Shown: positions 26,775 to 35,416, numbered from the stretch's first letter. The stretch is 38,057 bases of DNA from Paracoccaceae bacterium (GCA_947453525.1 CANGHD010000014.1:1-38057), one strand, 5' to 3'. The notes: generated by a model from the letters alone, not told the origin. Program-made: numbers and translations.

Positions 26775-27115
26775 TGTCTGCTCCGGAGGCTCTCGATTCA
26801 TTCTGCACTTTGTCCGACCTGCCCACAAGGCGACCATGTTCACGAACTCCGCAACGCAAGCCGCGACATTGGCCAGATCGATGGAAAGGGCTTTCATCGC
26901 CAGTTGATGTTGATCCTTGGCGACCAGTTGGTCATGCCGCGTGATGATCTCCGTGAGCGTCATCAAAGGCCGAGCTCATGCAATAGTTAGTCGATATCCT
27001 CACCCATGGTAATAGTACCATGTTCGATCTTGTTCCATATCATGGTTATTCGCACATTTTCGCTGAGAATGGTGGCGAGGGCGACCGGATGCCTTCATGG
27101 AAGCCGGAGGAAGAA
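26775..27115. other. Divergent intergenic region with palindrome
   Basis: These 341 bases separate the two-helix membrane protein gene (- strand) and a small + strand gene. The - strand frame is open to 26966 and may be a longer N-terminus. The remainder carries the palindrome at 27005-27022. Confidence 0.5.
27005..27022. promoter_or_regulatory. Perfect palindrome, candidate operator
   Basis: CATGGTA (27005-27011) and TACCATG (27016-27022) form a perfect 7-bp inverted repeat around ATAG. It lies between divergent genes in an AT-richer patch, as expected for a dimeric repressor site. The cognate regulator is unknown. Confidence 0.5.
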
Positions 27116-27310
27116 ATGAAAGAAGGTCTCAGAGTTATCGACGCGATAAGATCGCTGATCGACTATACAGAAGCGGAGAGGCTTGTAGCTGCGCGCTTGG
27201 CGCTCATTTCTGTCCTTGACGAGGTCGCGAAGGACTTGGACCGAAAACACTGGCACGCCGAGCTGCGAACCAACATCAGAATCTTCGGAAGCGGCGCGAC
27301 CAAAAATTGA
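27116..27310 (+). CDS. Small helical protein of unknown function
   Basis: This 64-residue protein is predicted to be mostly helical (LRVIDAIRSLIDYTEAERLV, ARLALISVLDEVAKDL) and ends with RTNIRIFGSGATKN. There is no signal peptide or membrane segment. ATG 27116 is chosen because GGAGG lies five bases upstream; ATGs at 27020 and 27089 are in frame but lack such a site, and the 27020 ATG falls in the palindrome. It might be a small regulatory or stress protein. No family is recognised. Confidence 0.6.
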   Translation: MKEGLRVIDAIRSLIDYTEAERLVAARLALISVLDEVAKDLDRKHWHAELRTNIRIFGSGATKN

Positions 27311-27642
27311 CAGCGGTCGCCAGACAGGTTGGGCCGCTATGGCCTTTCTTTGTCAAGTGCGCTTGAGAGTTTTGACACCAGGCGGCTTGCATCACCCGGT
27401 AGCACTCACAGGATACCCCGTCACTGGCAGCAATGCCACCGCACGTGCGGGAGGGACCCCGATCAGCAAAACAGCGGAACACTTCGCGATAAACAGGCAG
27501 CCTTTGACCCGCGCCTGCGGCATCATGACCATTCCAACTTGATCTGTGTCAATGCTCCCAGAACACGATCGGTTCACACCCTTTAAAGATGAATAGCACC
27601 GCCTTTGACTCGTGCTTGTTCGTTCACACAAAGGATGATGCG
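27311..27642. other. Regulatory region upstream of the electron-transfer operon
   Basis: No gene is recognised in these 332 bases. They contain an FNR/FnrL-like box at 27539-27552 and an AT-rich ctttaaagat at 27581-27590 that may include a -10 element (TTTAAA at 27582-27587). If that -10 is used, the box lies nearer -48 than the ideal -41. Confidence 0.5.
27539..27552 (+). promoter_or_regulatory. FNR/FnrL-type binding site upstream of the cupin operon
   Basis: TTGAT-CTGT-GTCAA matches the FNR consensus TTGAT-N4-ATCAA at nine of ten positions. It lies 90 bases before the cupin start. This suggests low-oxygen control of the cupin, reductase, cytochrome b and octaheme cytochrome genes. Confidence 0.65.
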
Positions 27643-28038
27643 ATGAAGGGCTATTGCGACGATATCGAGGGTCTGACCGAAGCGAACATGGATTTCCGCC
27701 ACGTCCTCTACACGGGCAAGAACCTGCAACTGGTCCTGATGTCCCTCAAACCGAAGCAAGATATCGGCCTCGAGACCCATGCCACGCATGACCAGTTCTT
27801 TCGCATCGAAAAGGGCCGCGGCGAGATCTCGATCGACGGTGTGAGCCAAAAGGTCAAATCCGGCATGGCTATTGTGGTGCCCGCAGGGGCCAAGCACAAT
27901 CTGACCAACACGGGCGACACGGCGATGAAGGTTTACACGATCTACGGTCCGCCCAATCACGTCGATCAACTTGAACAGAAAACCAAAGCCGTGGCTCTTG
28001 CGGCGTCGGAGCACTTCGATGGCACGGTCACCGGCTAA
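27643..28038 (+). CDS. Cupin-domain protein
   Basis: This 131-residue protein is a single small cupin. The first metal motif is seen in GLETHATHDQFFRIEKGRGE, with two histidines and a glutamate, and the second in PAGAKHNLTNTG. MAIVVPAGAKH and YTIYGPPNHVDQLEQKTKA are typical of the stress-type cupins near redox genes. ATG 27643 is preferred over ATG 27589 because AAGGA is correctly placed and the extra N-terminus is not conserved-looking. It is the first gene of the operon with the reductase, cytochrome b and cytochrome c genes (36-base gap). The substrate or ligand is unknown; it may sense or bind a small molecule or metal. Confidence 0.85.
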   Translation: MKGYCDDIEGLTEANMDFRHVLYTGKNLQLVLMSLKPKQDIGLETHATHDQFFRIEKGRGEISIDGVSQKVKSGMAIVVPAGAKHNLTNTGDTAMKVYTIYGPPNHVDQLEQKTKAVALAASEHFDGTVTG

Positions 28039-28074
28039 CAGCAGTTCCCCGGACAGGTGCTTCGGGCGCGGGCG

Positions 28075-29268
28075 ATGACCGCCCTGACACTATTGGGCTA
28101 CATCGTCCTGGCGTTCGGGCTTCAGATCCTTGTGGCGATCGGCGTGGCGATCTGGCGCCGCAAGCCTGTACCTTCTTTGCCGCAGGCTGAAACAGCACGG
28201 TCTTTGGCGGCTTGGCAGGGGCTTCGTGATTTCCGGGTGATCAGCCGTGTTTATGAGGATGCGGCACAAACCCAATGTTCTTTCGACTTGGCACCGCTTG
28301 ACGCAATCGCACTTCAACCGTTCCAGCCGGGGCAATTCCTGACACTCTCGTTGGCCGTGGATGGCTCGGATGCACCTGCACGGGTTGTGCGCTGCTATTC
28401 TCTGTCAGACACCCCAGATCCCGCCTTCTTTCGCATCACCGTCAAGCGGGCGGCGACCTCGGGCCAACCTGCCGGAATTGCCTCGGGTTGGTTGCACGAT
28501 CAGGCTCAGGTCGGGACGGTTCTGCAAATCCGGGCGCCGTCGGGGCAGTTTGTTTTCACCACCGACGCCAGCGCCCCGCCGGTGTTCATTGCAGGCGGAA
28601 TCGGCATCACGCCGATCCTGTCGATGCTGAAGGGGGCTTTGGCTGAACAGCCCGACCTTGAGGCGCATCTGTACTACGGTGTGCGCAACGGGCAGGATCA
28701 CGCCTTCAAGGCGGTCTTGGAAGGGTTAGCGCAAGAGCATCCGGGCTTCAATCTGCACGTTGTCTATGCCGATCCGGAGCCTGGCGATGTGCTTGGTGAG
28801 GATTATGACCAGTCGGGTTTCATCAGCCTTGATCTGTTGAAGCAAACCCTGCCGCACGGCCGCCATGCTTTTTACCTCTGCGGTCCTGACCCAATGATGA
28901 AGGCTCTGATCCCGGCGCTTCAGGGCTGGGGCGTGGCCCAGGCCGACATTCACCGCGAATCCTTTGGCCCGCAGACCATGGCGCCACGCCCGATGCCTGC
29001 CGTGCCGGGGCCCTCATTGACCATCGGGTTTCGGAGGTCCGGTCGCACGCTGGACTGGCTGGGGCAAGATGCAAACCTGCTGGACTTTGCAGAGCGCAAA
29101 CTGATCGCTGTGGATGCAGGCTGTCGGTCAGGAAGTTGCGGCACCTGCGAGACGCGGCTGATCTCGGGGCGGGTCGCCTATGCGACCAAGCCCGACCACG
29201 ACATCGCACCGGGCCATTGCTTGCTGTGCGTTGGTACCCCCGCCACCGACTTGGAGTTGGACGCATGA
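28075..29268 (+). CDS. Membrane-tethered FAD/NAD(P)H reductase with C-terminal [2Fe-2S] ferredoxin domain
   Basis: This 397-residue protein has an N-terminal membrane helix (LTLLGYIVLAFGLQILVAIG) followed by WRRKP, placing the rest in the cytosol. A ferredoxin-reductase FAD domain follows with RCYSLSDTP. The NAD(P) domain has GGIGITPILSML and YLCGPDPMMKAL. The C-terminus is a plant-type [2Fe-2S] domain with Cys350, Cys355, Cys358 and Cys382 or Cys385. This is the fusion layout of Hcr- and phenol-hydroxylase-reductase-type enzymes, here with a membrane anchor. It should pass electrons from NAD(P)H through FAD and the cluster to the next gene's cytochrome. ATG 28075 gives the better topology; GTG 28057 is an alternative. 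Its stop overlaps the next start as ATGA. Confidence 0.92.
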   Translation: MTALTLLGYIVLAFGLQILVAIGVAIWRRKPVPSLPQAETARSLAAWQGLRDFRVISRVYEDAAQTQCSFDLAPLDAIALQPFQPGQFLTLSLAVDGSDAPARVVRCYSLSDTPDPAFFRITVKRAATSGQPAGIASGWLHDQAQVGTVLQIRAPSGQFVFTTDASAPPVFIAGGIGITPILSMLKGALAEQPDLEAHLYYGVRNGQDHAFKAVLEGLAQEHPGFNLHVVYADPEPGDVLGEDYDQSGFISLDLLKQTLPHGRHAFYLCGPDPMMKALIPALQGWGVAQADIHRESFGPQTMAPRPMPAVPGPSLTIGFRRSGRTLDWLGQDANLLDFAERKLIAVDAGCRSGSCGTCETRLISGRVAYATKPDHDIAPGHCLLCVGTPATDLELDA

Positions 29269-29849
29269 CCCTACGCGGAAGCCTGTTCAGCCGCGAGGTC
29301 GTGCCATTCTATCTGGCGCTGCTGGCGCTGCTCGCGGCGACGTTGGCGTTGGATGCGGCCTTGCATCTCTTGAACCTCGTCTGGATCGGCAAATGGCTGG
29401 GCATTCCCGGAGTGCTCCTGATCTGCGGCTCCTTCGGCTACTCGCTGCGCAAGCGCAAGTTGATCGCGAGAGGATCTCCGGCCACCTTGTTGCGCCTGCA
29501 TGAGCGGATGGCCTGGGCGGGGTCGTTGATGATCACGGTTCACGCCGGCATCCATTTCAACGCGGTGCTGGCGTGGTTGGCGATTGGCGCGATGCTGCTC
29601 AACATCGCCAGCGGGCTGACGGGCAAGTTCCTGTTGCGTCGGGCGGGCGCGCGCCTCGCCGCCACGACGCAAAGGTTGCGTGGCGAAGGGTTGACGGCCC
29701 AGGCCCTGGAGGAGCGGCTCTATTGGGACAGCCTGACCTATGACACGGTCAAGGAGTGGCGGGTGATCCACTACCCGATCACGTTTGCCTTCGCTGTTCT
29801 CGGCACCGCGCACATCATCAGTTCCGTCATCTTCTGGGGGTGGTCATGA
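29265..29849 (+). CDS. Membrane cytochrome b-like protein with four heme-ligand histidines
   Basis: This 194-residue protein has four or five hydrophobic helices (PFYLALLALLAATLALDAAL, LGIPGVLLICGSFGYSL, AWAGSLMITVHAGIHFNAVL, ITFAFAVLGTAHIISSVIF). His79 and His93 on one helix and His169 and His183 on another are each separated by 13 residues. This is the H-x13-H arrangement that stacks two b hemes in ferric reductase and NADPH oxidase membrane domains. I infer a diheme cytochrome b carrying electrons from the reductase across the membrane to the periplasmic cytochrome c. ATG 29265 and the stop at 29849 both overlap neighbouring genes (ATGA), so the three genes are translationally coupled. The family name is not certain. 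Confidence 0.85.
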   Translation: MTLRGSLFSREVVPFYLALLALLAATLALDAALHLLNLVWIGKWLGIPGVLLICGSFGYSLRKRKLIARGSPATLLRLHERMAWAGSLMITVHAGIHFNAVLAWLAIGAMLLNIASGLTGKFLLRRAGARLAATTQRLRGEGLTAQALEERLYWDSLTYDTVKEWRVIHYPITFAFAVLGTAHIISSVIFWGWS

Positions 29850-30571
29850 AACGCTGGGTCCTGGCAGTGCTCGCCGCCAATCTTGCCGTCATCGTGGCAC
29901 TGGTCTTTTTCTACCCCGATCCGATGCTGGCGCCGGGGGCACTGATTCCGGCTCATGCCAACCTTGGGACCGACTGTTTCGCCTGCCATGTGCCGTTGCA
30001 TGGGGCAACGGAGGCAAAGTGTGTGGCCTGCCACAGCGTAGCCGACATCGGCCTCAGGACCGTGGCCGGGGCAGCGATTTCGCGCAGCACTCCCATGCCA
30101 CCGTTCCATCAGGGGTTGGCAGATACCGACTGCATGGGCTGCCACACCGACCATCCGCTGGCGAGCCTGACGCCGCCGCACAGCCACACCTTTGCCCACG
30201 CGATGCTGACCCCCGCGGCGGGGGCCGCGTGCTCCAACTGTCACACCGCGCCCAAGACAGTGACCCATGCGGGCGTGACGGCGCAATGCAGCACCTGTCA
30301 TACACAGAGCAGTTGGGCTGCCGCAAACATCGACCACACAAGGTTCTTCGCCCTGACCGGCCCCCATGATGTTGCCTGCACCACTTGCCACACAACGCCG
30401 GGCGATTTCACCAAGTTCACCTGCTTCAGTTGTCACGAACATCAGGAAGCCGACCTGGTCCGCAAGCACCTTGAAGAGGGCATCCGAAACATCGAAAACT
30501 GCGTGGCCTGCCACCGTGACGCCCATGCCGAAGGCGGCGAGGGGGGTGAAGGTGGTGAGGGGGATGACTGA
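29846..30571 (+). CDS. Octaheme periplasmic cytochrome c
   Basis: This 241-residue protein has an N-terminal anchor (WVLAVLAANLAVIVALVFFY) and eight CXXCH heme sites at residues 44, 59, 96, 129, 148, 178, 193 and 219 (CFACH, CVACH, CMGCH, CSNCH, CSTCH, CTTCH, CFSCH, CVACH). Many other histidines can serve as second axial ligands. The pattern resembles cytochrome c3/class III multiheme proteins used as periplasmic electron wires. The C-terminus is an acidic Gly/Glu tail (GGEGGEGGEGDD) that could bind cations. Its start overlaps the cytochrome b stop. It should accept electrons from the cytochrome b and pass them to an unknown terminal acceptor; no reductase enzyme is encoded beside it. Confidence 0.93.
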   Translation: MKRWVLAVLAANLAVIVALVFFYPDPMLAPGALIPAHANLGTDCFACHVPLHGATEAKCVACHSVADIGLRTVAGAAISRSTPMPPFHQGLADTDCMGCHTDHPLASLTPPHSHTFAHAMLTPAAGAACSNCHTAPKTVTHAGVTAQCSTCHTQSSWAAANIDHTRFFALTGPHDVACTTCHTTPGDFTKFTCFSCHEHQEADLVRKHLEEGIRNIENCVACHRDAHAEGGEGGEGGEGDD

Positions 30572-30612
30572 ATTACCCAAGTAGACGGGAACCACCCATT
30601 CGCTAGCACACG

Positions 30613-30810
30613 ACAAGGACGCGCAGATCCCCAATCTTGGCCTCTGCTTCGGCGGCCATTGCAGCAATCTCGCTTCATGCAGCAGTCAACTGGTGGTCCA
30701 TGGTCTTTCCGGACATGCCAGAGCGTGGCACCATCCGCCCCCACACGATTGCAGTGACGTCTCCGGTCCCGATCGCGGTCTTTGCGCTGGTCAAACACGG
30801 GCCTACGCGA
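30613..30810 (-). pseudogene. Possible decayed coding fragment
   Basis: In one - strand frame the sequence reads AKTAIGTGDVTAIVWGRM, VPRSGMSGKTMDHQLTAA, then a TGA, then SEIAAMAAEAEAKIGDLRV and LVVC before a TAG. The text on both sides of the in-frame stop looks like one protein, so this may be a gene remnant. No family is recognised, and chance cannot be excluded. Confidence 0.3.
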
Positions 30811-30845
30811 CGGACTTGAAGGGCCTCGTTTGGCTGCAGCGCGGG

Positions 30846-32108
30846 TCAGGACCAGAGCAATGCAGCGAAGGTTCCGGCCCAAGCCGCCATCGCCACAAGG
30901 ATCAGACCGGGCACGACCCGAAGGGCGAAAGCCCAACCACCGCTGGACGTCGCCATGACGATCTTGGTTAGGGTATTGGACGTCAATCCGGCAAGAATCG
31001 GTACAACGGCTTCCTGCGGCGTAATCTTGCCCGACGCCACAAGTGAAGCGACCGAAATAGCCGAGGCATGGGTATCGACCAGACCGGCGACCAAGGCCGC
31101 CAGCAGCACGCCCGCGCCGCCAAACCGGTCTTGCAGACCGGCTGAGACCACGAGAATAACCGCAAGCACCGAGCCGAAGGCAAGGGCTGTCTTCAGGCTG
31201 AAGGCGCCACCCGTCTGCTTTGCATCCCTGCCCGAATTACGCGCTGCGAACAGAGTGAAAAACGCTCCATAAGCCACAGCTATAGAGCCTGCGAACACCA
31301 GCGGTCCTGACAAGCTGAGTAGGGTGGGTGTACTTGTGGCTGTCACGACAAGTGCCATCTGGGCGATCGTGGCAACGGTTGACAGCACGGCTCCCGCCAC
31401 ACAGGCCGCCAGCAGATCCCCCGACGCTTTGGCCCGCGACCCCATTGCACCAATGGTTGCGGTGCTGGAGATGAAGCCCGAGATCGCTCCGGCCAACGGC
31501 AAGCCAAACTTTGCCCCGCACAGCCGCACCGCCACATAGCCCGCCGCGCTGATGCCCATCACCAGCACAACCACGATCCCGATCGAATAGGGGTTGAGGG
31601 CGAGATAGGGGCCCATCTGGCGGTTTGGCACCAAGGGCAGGATCACAAGTGTCGCCGCGGCGAAGATCAATGCGTCATCCAACTCGTCCTTGGAAATAAC
31701 GCTGGTGACAAGGTTGTGCAGCCACGATTTCGCGTAGAGCAGCACTGTAACAGTCACCGCCACCGCAGCAGCCGTGCCCGGCGATTGCATGCTCAAGCCA
31801 CCGAGCAGCGCCGTCAGGACAAGCACGATCTCAGTGGTCAGTCCGGGATCCTGATCCTGGCTTCGCCAGTAAGAGACGGCAGCCATGACTGCGATGCTGG
31901 CGGTCACGACGGCCAGCAAGGCTGTGCCACCGATTTCAACGCCGACTGCACCGGCGATCGAGGTAATGGTAAAGGTACGTATTCCCGCCGGAGACCGTGC
32001 GGGACCTTCGCCCTTGCGCCGCTCACGTTCAGCGCCGATCAGAGCCCCGACGGCGACGGCGCTGACAAGATTGAGCAAGGGAGGGTTCAGGATCAGGTAA
32101 GTCTCCAT
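30846..32108 (-). CDS. MgtC/DUF4010-family membrane protein
   Basis: This 420-residue protein has about twelve hydrophobic helices. The N-terminal MgtC-like part (LVSAVAVGALIGAERERRKG, SPAGIRTFTITSIAGAVG) is followed by the DUF4010 part (GLPLAGAISGFISSTATIGA, LVAGLVDTHASAISVASL, LAGLTSNTLTKIV). MgtC proteins relate to Mg2+ homeostasis and acid or macrophage survival, but DUF4010 members have no defined substrate; an ion or solute transporter is likely. The start lies downstream of an FNR-type box and -10 element (32140-32181), suggesting induction at low oxygen. It stands alone, convergent with the octaheme operon. Confidence 0.9.
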   Translation of the reverse strand: METYLILNPPLLNLVSAVAVGALIGAERERRKGEGPARSPAGIRTFTITSIAGAVGVEIGGTALLAVVTASIAVMAAVSYWRSQDQDPGLTTEIVLVLTALLGGLSMQSPGTAAAVAVTVTVLLYAKSWLHNLVTSVISKDELDDALIFAAATLVILPLVPNRQMGPYLALNPYSIGIVVVLVMGISAAGYVAVRLCGAKFGLPLAGAISGFISSTATIGAMGSRAKASGDLLAACVAGAVLSTVATIAQMALVVTATSTPTLLSLSGPLVFAGSIAVAYGAFFTLFAARNSGRDAKQTGGAFSLKTALAFGSVLAVILVVSAGLQDRFGGAGVLLAALVAGLVDTHASAISVASLVASGKITPQEAVVPILAGLTSNTLTKIVMATSSGGWAFALRVVPGLILVAMAAWAGTFAALLWS

Positions 32109-32547
32109 GAAAAACGGCCGGGTCTTTCTGCACCATCAAACTCTATTCCGCCCGACGGTTGATTGAATTGACGTGGATCACGTACCAGCGGTGGCATGGG
32201 AAAGATTTCAGCGGCCCTGGCAACGGGGCCCGGACCCGAAACAACCCGGGAAAGCGGCCCAACCCGGAACCGAGACAAGGGTTTGAACGTGCCTCCGGCA
32301 TGTTTGGCGAAGAGTTCCCAAAGCTTCCACCCAGTGCGACTGATGGCGCAAGGTGCTTCGGTTGTACTCGCCCCGACCCTCATCTTCTGGCTTTGAAAAT
32401 TCTCCGTCCTGTCGCCCGTGCAACCGCCTTCGACTGGCTGAAGGGGGGTGATCGCGGCCCGCCGATCACGCGGTTTTAGCCACGGTTGCTTTGGCATCCG
32501 GGGTCTTAGATGATCTGTGGCAGAAGATACTCTTATTCGGACCCGCC
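32109..32547. other. Intergenic stretch holding the DUF4010 promoter
   Basis: These 439 bases hold the FNR-type promoter at 32140-32181. Beyond it lie overlapping short open frames on both strands without a family signature, and a hairpin at 32448-32469 (GTGATCG with CGATCAC). No gene is supported. Confidence 0.5.
32140..32181 (-). promoter_or_regulatory. FnrL-type class II promoter of the DUF4010 gene
   Basis: On the - strand GTGAT-CCAC-GTCAA (32181-32168) matches eight of ten FNR consensus positions. A -10 element TAGAGT lies at 32145-32140 and implies transcription from about 32133. The box centre (32174.5) is then about 41.5 bases upstream, the standard class II FNR position. The gene starts 25 bases further on. 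Confidence 0.6.
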
Positions 32548-35199
32548 CTATTTCAGAAGGCTCGTTAAGGCCGGACTGGCCAGTCCCAGCCGAATCTGCT
32601 TTTCAATTTCCAGGATCGCAAGAAAGACGGCACCAATGGCCACGATCACGATTCCGTCCATCATCGGCACGGGCTGGGTGCCCAGAACGGACTGCAAGAG
32701 GGGCAGATAGGTGACTGCAAATTGCGCGGCGGTGATGGCAATGACCACGATCCAGACTACCCTAGTTCCGCGAACTGCAGCCCAAGTCAGCGAAGTGCCG
32801 TGGATGTTCCGGATGAAGAAGAGGTGGAAGATCTCCAGGACCACCAGCATGTTCATCGACATGGTCTGCGCCAGCGCCAATGGATAGCCCTTGTCGGTCG
32901 CATAGGTGAATACGCCGAAGACCGCCGCCAGGAACAGCAGTGCAACCAGCACGATGTGCCAGACCAGCGCGCCTGACAGAATTGGCGCGTCTCTTGCGCG
33001 GGGCGGACGGGCCATGGTGCCTGCTTCGGTCGGCTCAAAGGCTAAGGCGAGGCTCAGCGTAGTTCCGGTGATCAGGTTGATCCACAGAATCTGTACGGGC
33101 GTCACTGGCAGGGCAGCACCAACCAGTAGCGCCAGCACGACCACCATCGACTCGCCCGCGTTGTTCGGAAGCGTCCAACTGATCACCTTTCGCAAGTTGT
33201 CATAGACCGTGCGCCCCTCGCGTACTGCCGCCGCGATGGAGGCGAAATTGTCATCGGCCAACACCAGATCGGCAGCTTCCTTGGCAACTTCGGAGCCTTT
33301 CAGTCCCATCGCAATACCCGCATCGGCACGTTTGAGTGCCGGAGCGTCGTTTACTCCATCGCCGGTCATAGCGACTGACAGACCGCTGGCCTGAAGAGCG
33401 GTCACCAGCCGCAACTTGTGTTCGGGGCTGGTGCGGGCAAAGACATCGGTGCCTGCGACTTCAAGCGCAAGTTGCGCGTCATCAAACTTGTCAAGATCAG
33501 TGCCGGTCAGCACCCTGCCAGGGTTTGCCAGCCCGATTTGGGCGGCAATCGCAGCAGCCGTGCCCGCATGGTCGCCAGTGATCATCTTGACCCGGATGCC
33601 CGCCGCGCGGCATTCGGCCACGGCGGCCACGGCTTCTGGGCGCGGCGGATCGATCAAGCCGACAAGTCCAAGGAAGGCAAGCGCGCCTTCCAGCGCGGCG
33701 GCATCAATTTGGTCGCCCTGCTCTGCACGTTCGGCAAGTGCCAGCACACGCAACCCGCGCCGGGCCATTGCATCGGCTTTTTCGTGCCAGTGGTGAACGT
33801 CTATGCCATCGCACATCAGAAGGACCCGCTCGGGCGCGCCCTTGACATGTATTACGCGGCCCGCCGCGCCTTCGGTCAGCACTGCCATGAAGCGGTGGCG
33901 ACTGTCGAAGGGGATGGCGTCCAAACGCGAGGCAGAAATGCCGCCGTCTACTTTGGCTGCGAACGCAAGCAGCGCCCCTTCCATCGGATCGCCCTCGACG
34001 GTCCAATGTCCGGCACGGTCATGCAGAACCGCGTCATTGCAAAGCACTGCCGCCCGGGCAAGGCGGGTCAGATCGCCACTCGGTGTGATGGAGCCTTGGG
34101 GCAGATAGCCGTCGCCTGCCACTGCAAATTCGCCCTCTGGCGTTTCGACGGTCGTGACGACCATTTCATTGCGGGTGAGCGTGCCGGTCTTGTCGGTGCA
34201 GATCACCGAAACTGAGCCGATCGCTTCTATAGCGGGCAAGCGGCGTACAATCGCATGACGTTGCGCCATGGCCTGCACACCAATGGCTAGCGTCACCGTC
34301 ATCACGGTGGGCAGACCTTCGGGTATCGCCGCGACGGCCACCGCCACGACAGACATGAACATCTCGGAAAAGTTGTGGTGTCCGACGAAATAGCCGTAAA
34401 TAAGTAGCAGGCCCGAAGCGAGAAGGATCAGGAAGGTCAGCCAGCGCGTGAAATGGTCCATCTGCGCCACCAGCGGCGTTGTCAGTTGATCGACCCCGGC
34501 CAGCAACCCGCCTATGCGGCCGATCTCGGTCCCAGATCCGGTCGCAACGACCAACCCGCGCGCGGTGCCTTGGGTGAGCAACGTGCCAGACCAGAGCATC
34601 GACTGCCGGTCGCCAAGCGCTGCATTTTCGGGCACTGGTACTGAGCCCTTTTCCACGGGAATGGGCTCGCCCGTCAAGATCGCCTCTTGCGCAGCCAGCC
34701 CTTTGGCGTCCAGTACACGCAGGTCGGCGGGCACTTTGTCACCCGGCTCCAGCAGCACGATGTCGCCAGGCACAAGATTTATCCCATCTATCGTGTGCCT
34801 TACACCGTCGCGCAGCACAGCGGCCCTTGGTGCCAGCATACCCCGAATGGCCGCCATTGCGGCCTCGCCCTTGCCTTCCTGAACAAAGCCGATGATCGCG
34901 TTGGCCAACACCACTGCCAGGATCACTCCAGTATCAATCCAATGCTGCAGTGCCCCCGTCACCGCTGCCGCGCCCAGAAGCACATAGATCAGCACGTTGT
35001 GAAACTGCAAAAGCAGGCGCAGAAGCGGCCCCCGCACCCGCACTTCCGGTAGTCGGTTGTGTCCGTGTGCTGCCAGCCGTCGAGCAGCCTCTGCACTGGT
35101 CAGTCCGTCGGGTTGGGCATCAAGCGCTGCCAGACAGGCCTCTACCGTCTGGCTGTGCGGGGCTGTTGGGGATATGGTGCGGGTCGGATCTTCTTTCAT
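32548..35199 (-). CDS. P2-type cation-transporting ATPase
   Basis: This 883-residue ATPase has the full P2 layout: an N-terminal cation-ATPase domain (LTSAEAARRLAAHGHNRLPE), the A-domain LTGEPIPVEKG, the ion site AIPEGLPTVMTVTLAIG (about residue 293), the phosphorylation motif CTDKTGTLTRNEM (about 335), GDGVNDAPALKRADAGIAMG, and a C-terminal cation-ATPase domain with six helices. PEGLP and general similarity point to Ca2+/Mn2+- or Na+-type pumps of the PMA1/Ca-ATPase-like group, but the ion cannot be read off. Its ATG at 35199 overlaps the stop of a small upstream gene (ATGA), so it is translationally coupled. An FnrL-type promoter at 35417-35457 drives both. Confidence 0.93.
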   Translation of the reverse strand: MKEDPTRTISPTAPHSQTVEACLAALDAQPDGLTSAEAARRLAAHGHNRLPEVRVRGPLLRLLLQFHNVLIYVLLGAAAVTGALQHWIDTGVILAVVLANAIIGFVQEGKGEAAMAAIRGMLAPRAAVLRDGVRHTIDGINLVPGDIVLLEPGDKVPADLRVLDAKGLAAQEAILTGEPIPVEKGSVPVPENAALGDRQSMLWSGTLLTQGTARGLVVATGSGTEIGRIGGLLAGVDQLTTPLVAQMDHFTRWLTFLILLASGLLLIYGYFVGHHNFSEMFMSVVAVAVAAIPEGLPTVMTVTLAIGVQAMAQRHAIVRRLPAIEAIGSVSVICTDKTGTLTRNEMVVTTVETPEGEFAVAGDGYLPQGSITPSGDLTRLARAAVLCNDAVLHDRAGHWTVEGDPMEGALLAFAAKVDGGISASRLDAIPFDSRHRFMAVLTEGAAGRVIHVKGAPERVLLMCDGIDVHHWHEKADAMARRGLRVLALAERAEQGDQIDAAALEGALAFLGLVGLIDPPRPEAVAAVAECRAAGIRVKMITGDHAGTAAAIAAQIGLANPGRVLTGTDLDKFDDAQLALEVAGTDVFARTSPEHKLRLVTALQASGLSVAMTGDGVNDAPALKRADAGIAMGLKGSEVAKEAADLVLADDNFASIAAAVREGRTVYDNLRKVISWTLPNNAGESMVVVLALLVGAALPVTPVQILWINLITGTTLSLALAFEPTEAGTMARPPRARDAPILSGALVWHIVLVALLFLAAVFGVFTYATDKGYPLALAQTMSMNMLVVLEIFHLFFIRNIHGTSLTWAAVRGTRVVWIVVIAITAAQFAVTYLPLLQSVLGTQPVPMMDGIVIVAIGAVFLAILEIEKQIRLGLASPALTSLLK

Positions 35200-35387
35200 T
35201 GTGCGGGTCCGTCCCTGTCCGCCCGAGGTTCGGCCATGGTGACGACCTTCAACTCTTCAGATGGAAGATCGATTTCCGCACGAGCATGATGGTTGGTTGC
35301 AGGCAAAGACTGGATGACAAGCGAGGCTGCGAACACCATGCGCTGCACACTCGCCGACCGTGTCGCTTGGTCCCAGTCATGCGGCAT
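35196..35387 (-). CDS. Small protein coupled to the P2 ATPase gene
   Basis: This 63-residue protein starts at ATG 35387 with an excellent GGAGG five bases upstream. Its stop overlaps the ATPase start as ATGA. The N-terminus is MPHDWDQATRSASVQRMVFA, the middle has a moderately hydrophobic stretch (MVFAASLVIQSLPA), and the C-terminus is charged (PSEELKVVTMAEPRADRDG). No family is recognised. It may be a small regulator or leader peptide that sets ATPase translation; only its coupling to the ATPase is seen directly. Confidence 0.7.
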   Translation of the reverse strand: MPHDWDQATRSASVQRMVFAASLVIQSLPATNHHARAEIDLPSEELKVVTMAEPRADRDGPAQ

Positions 35388-35416
35388 CGTCGCCTCCGTG
35401 AGGGTTTCGTCCAGAC

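Noticed and set aside
32448-32469. Hairpin GTGATCG/CGATCAC as a terminator
   Set aside because: The following T-run is short and on the + strand, while both flanking genes are on the - strand.
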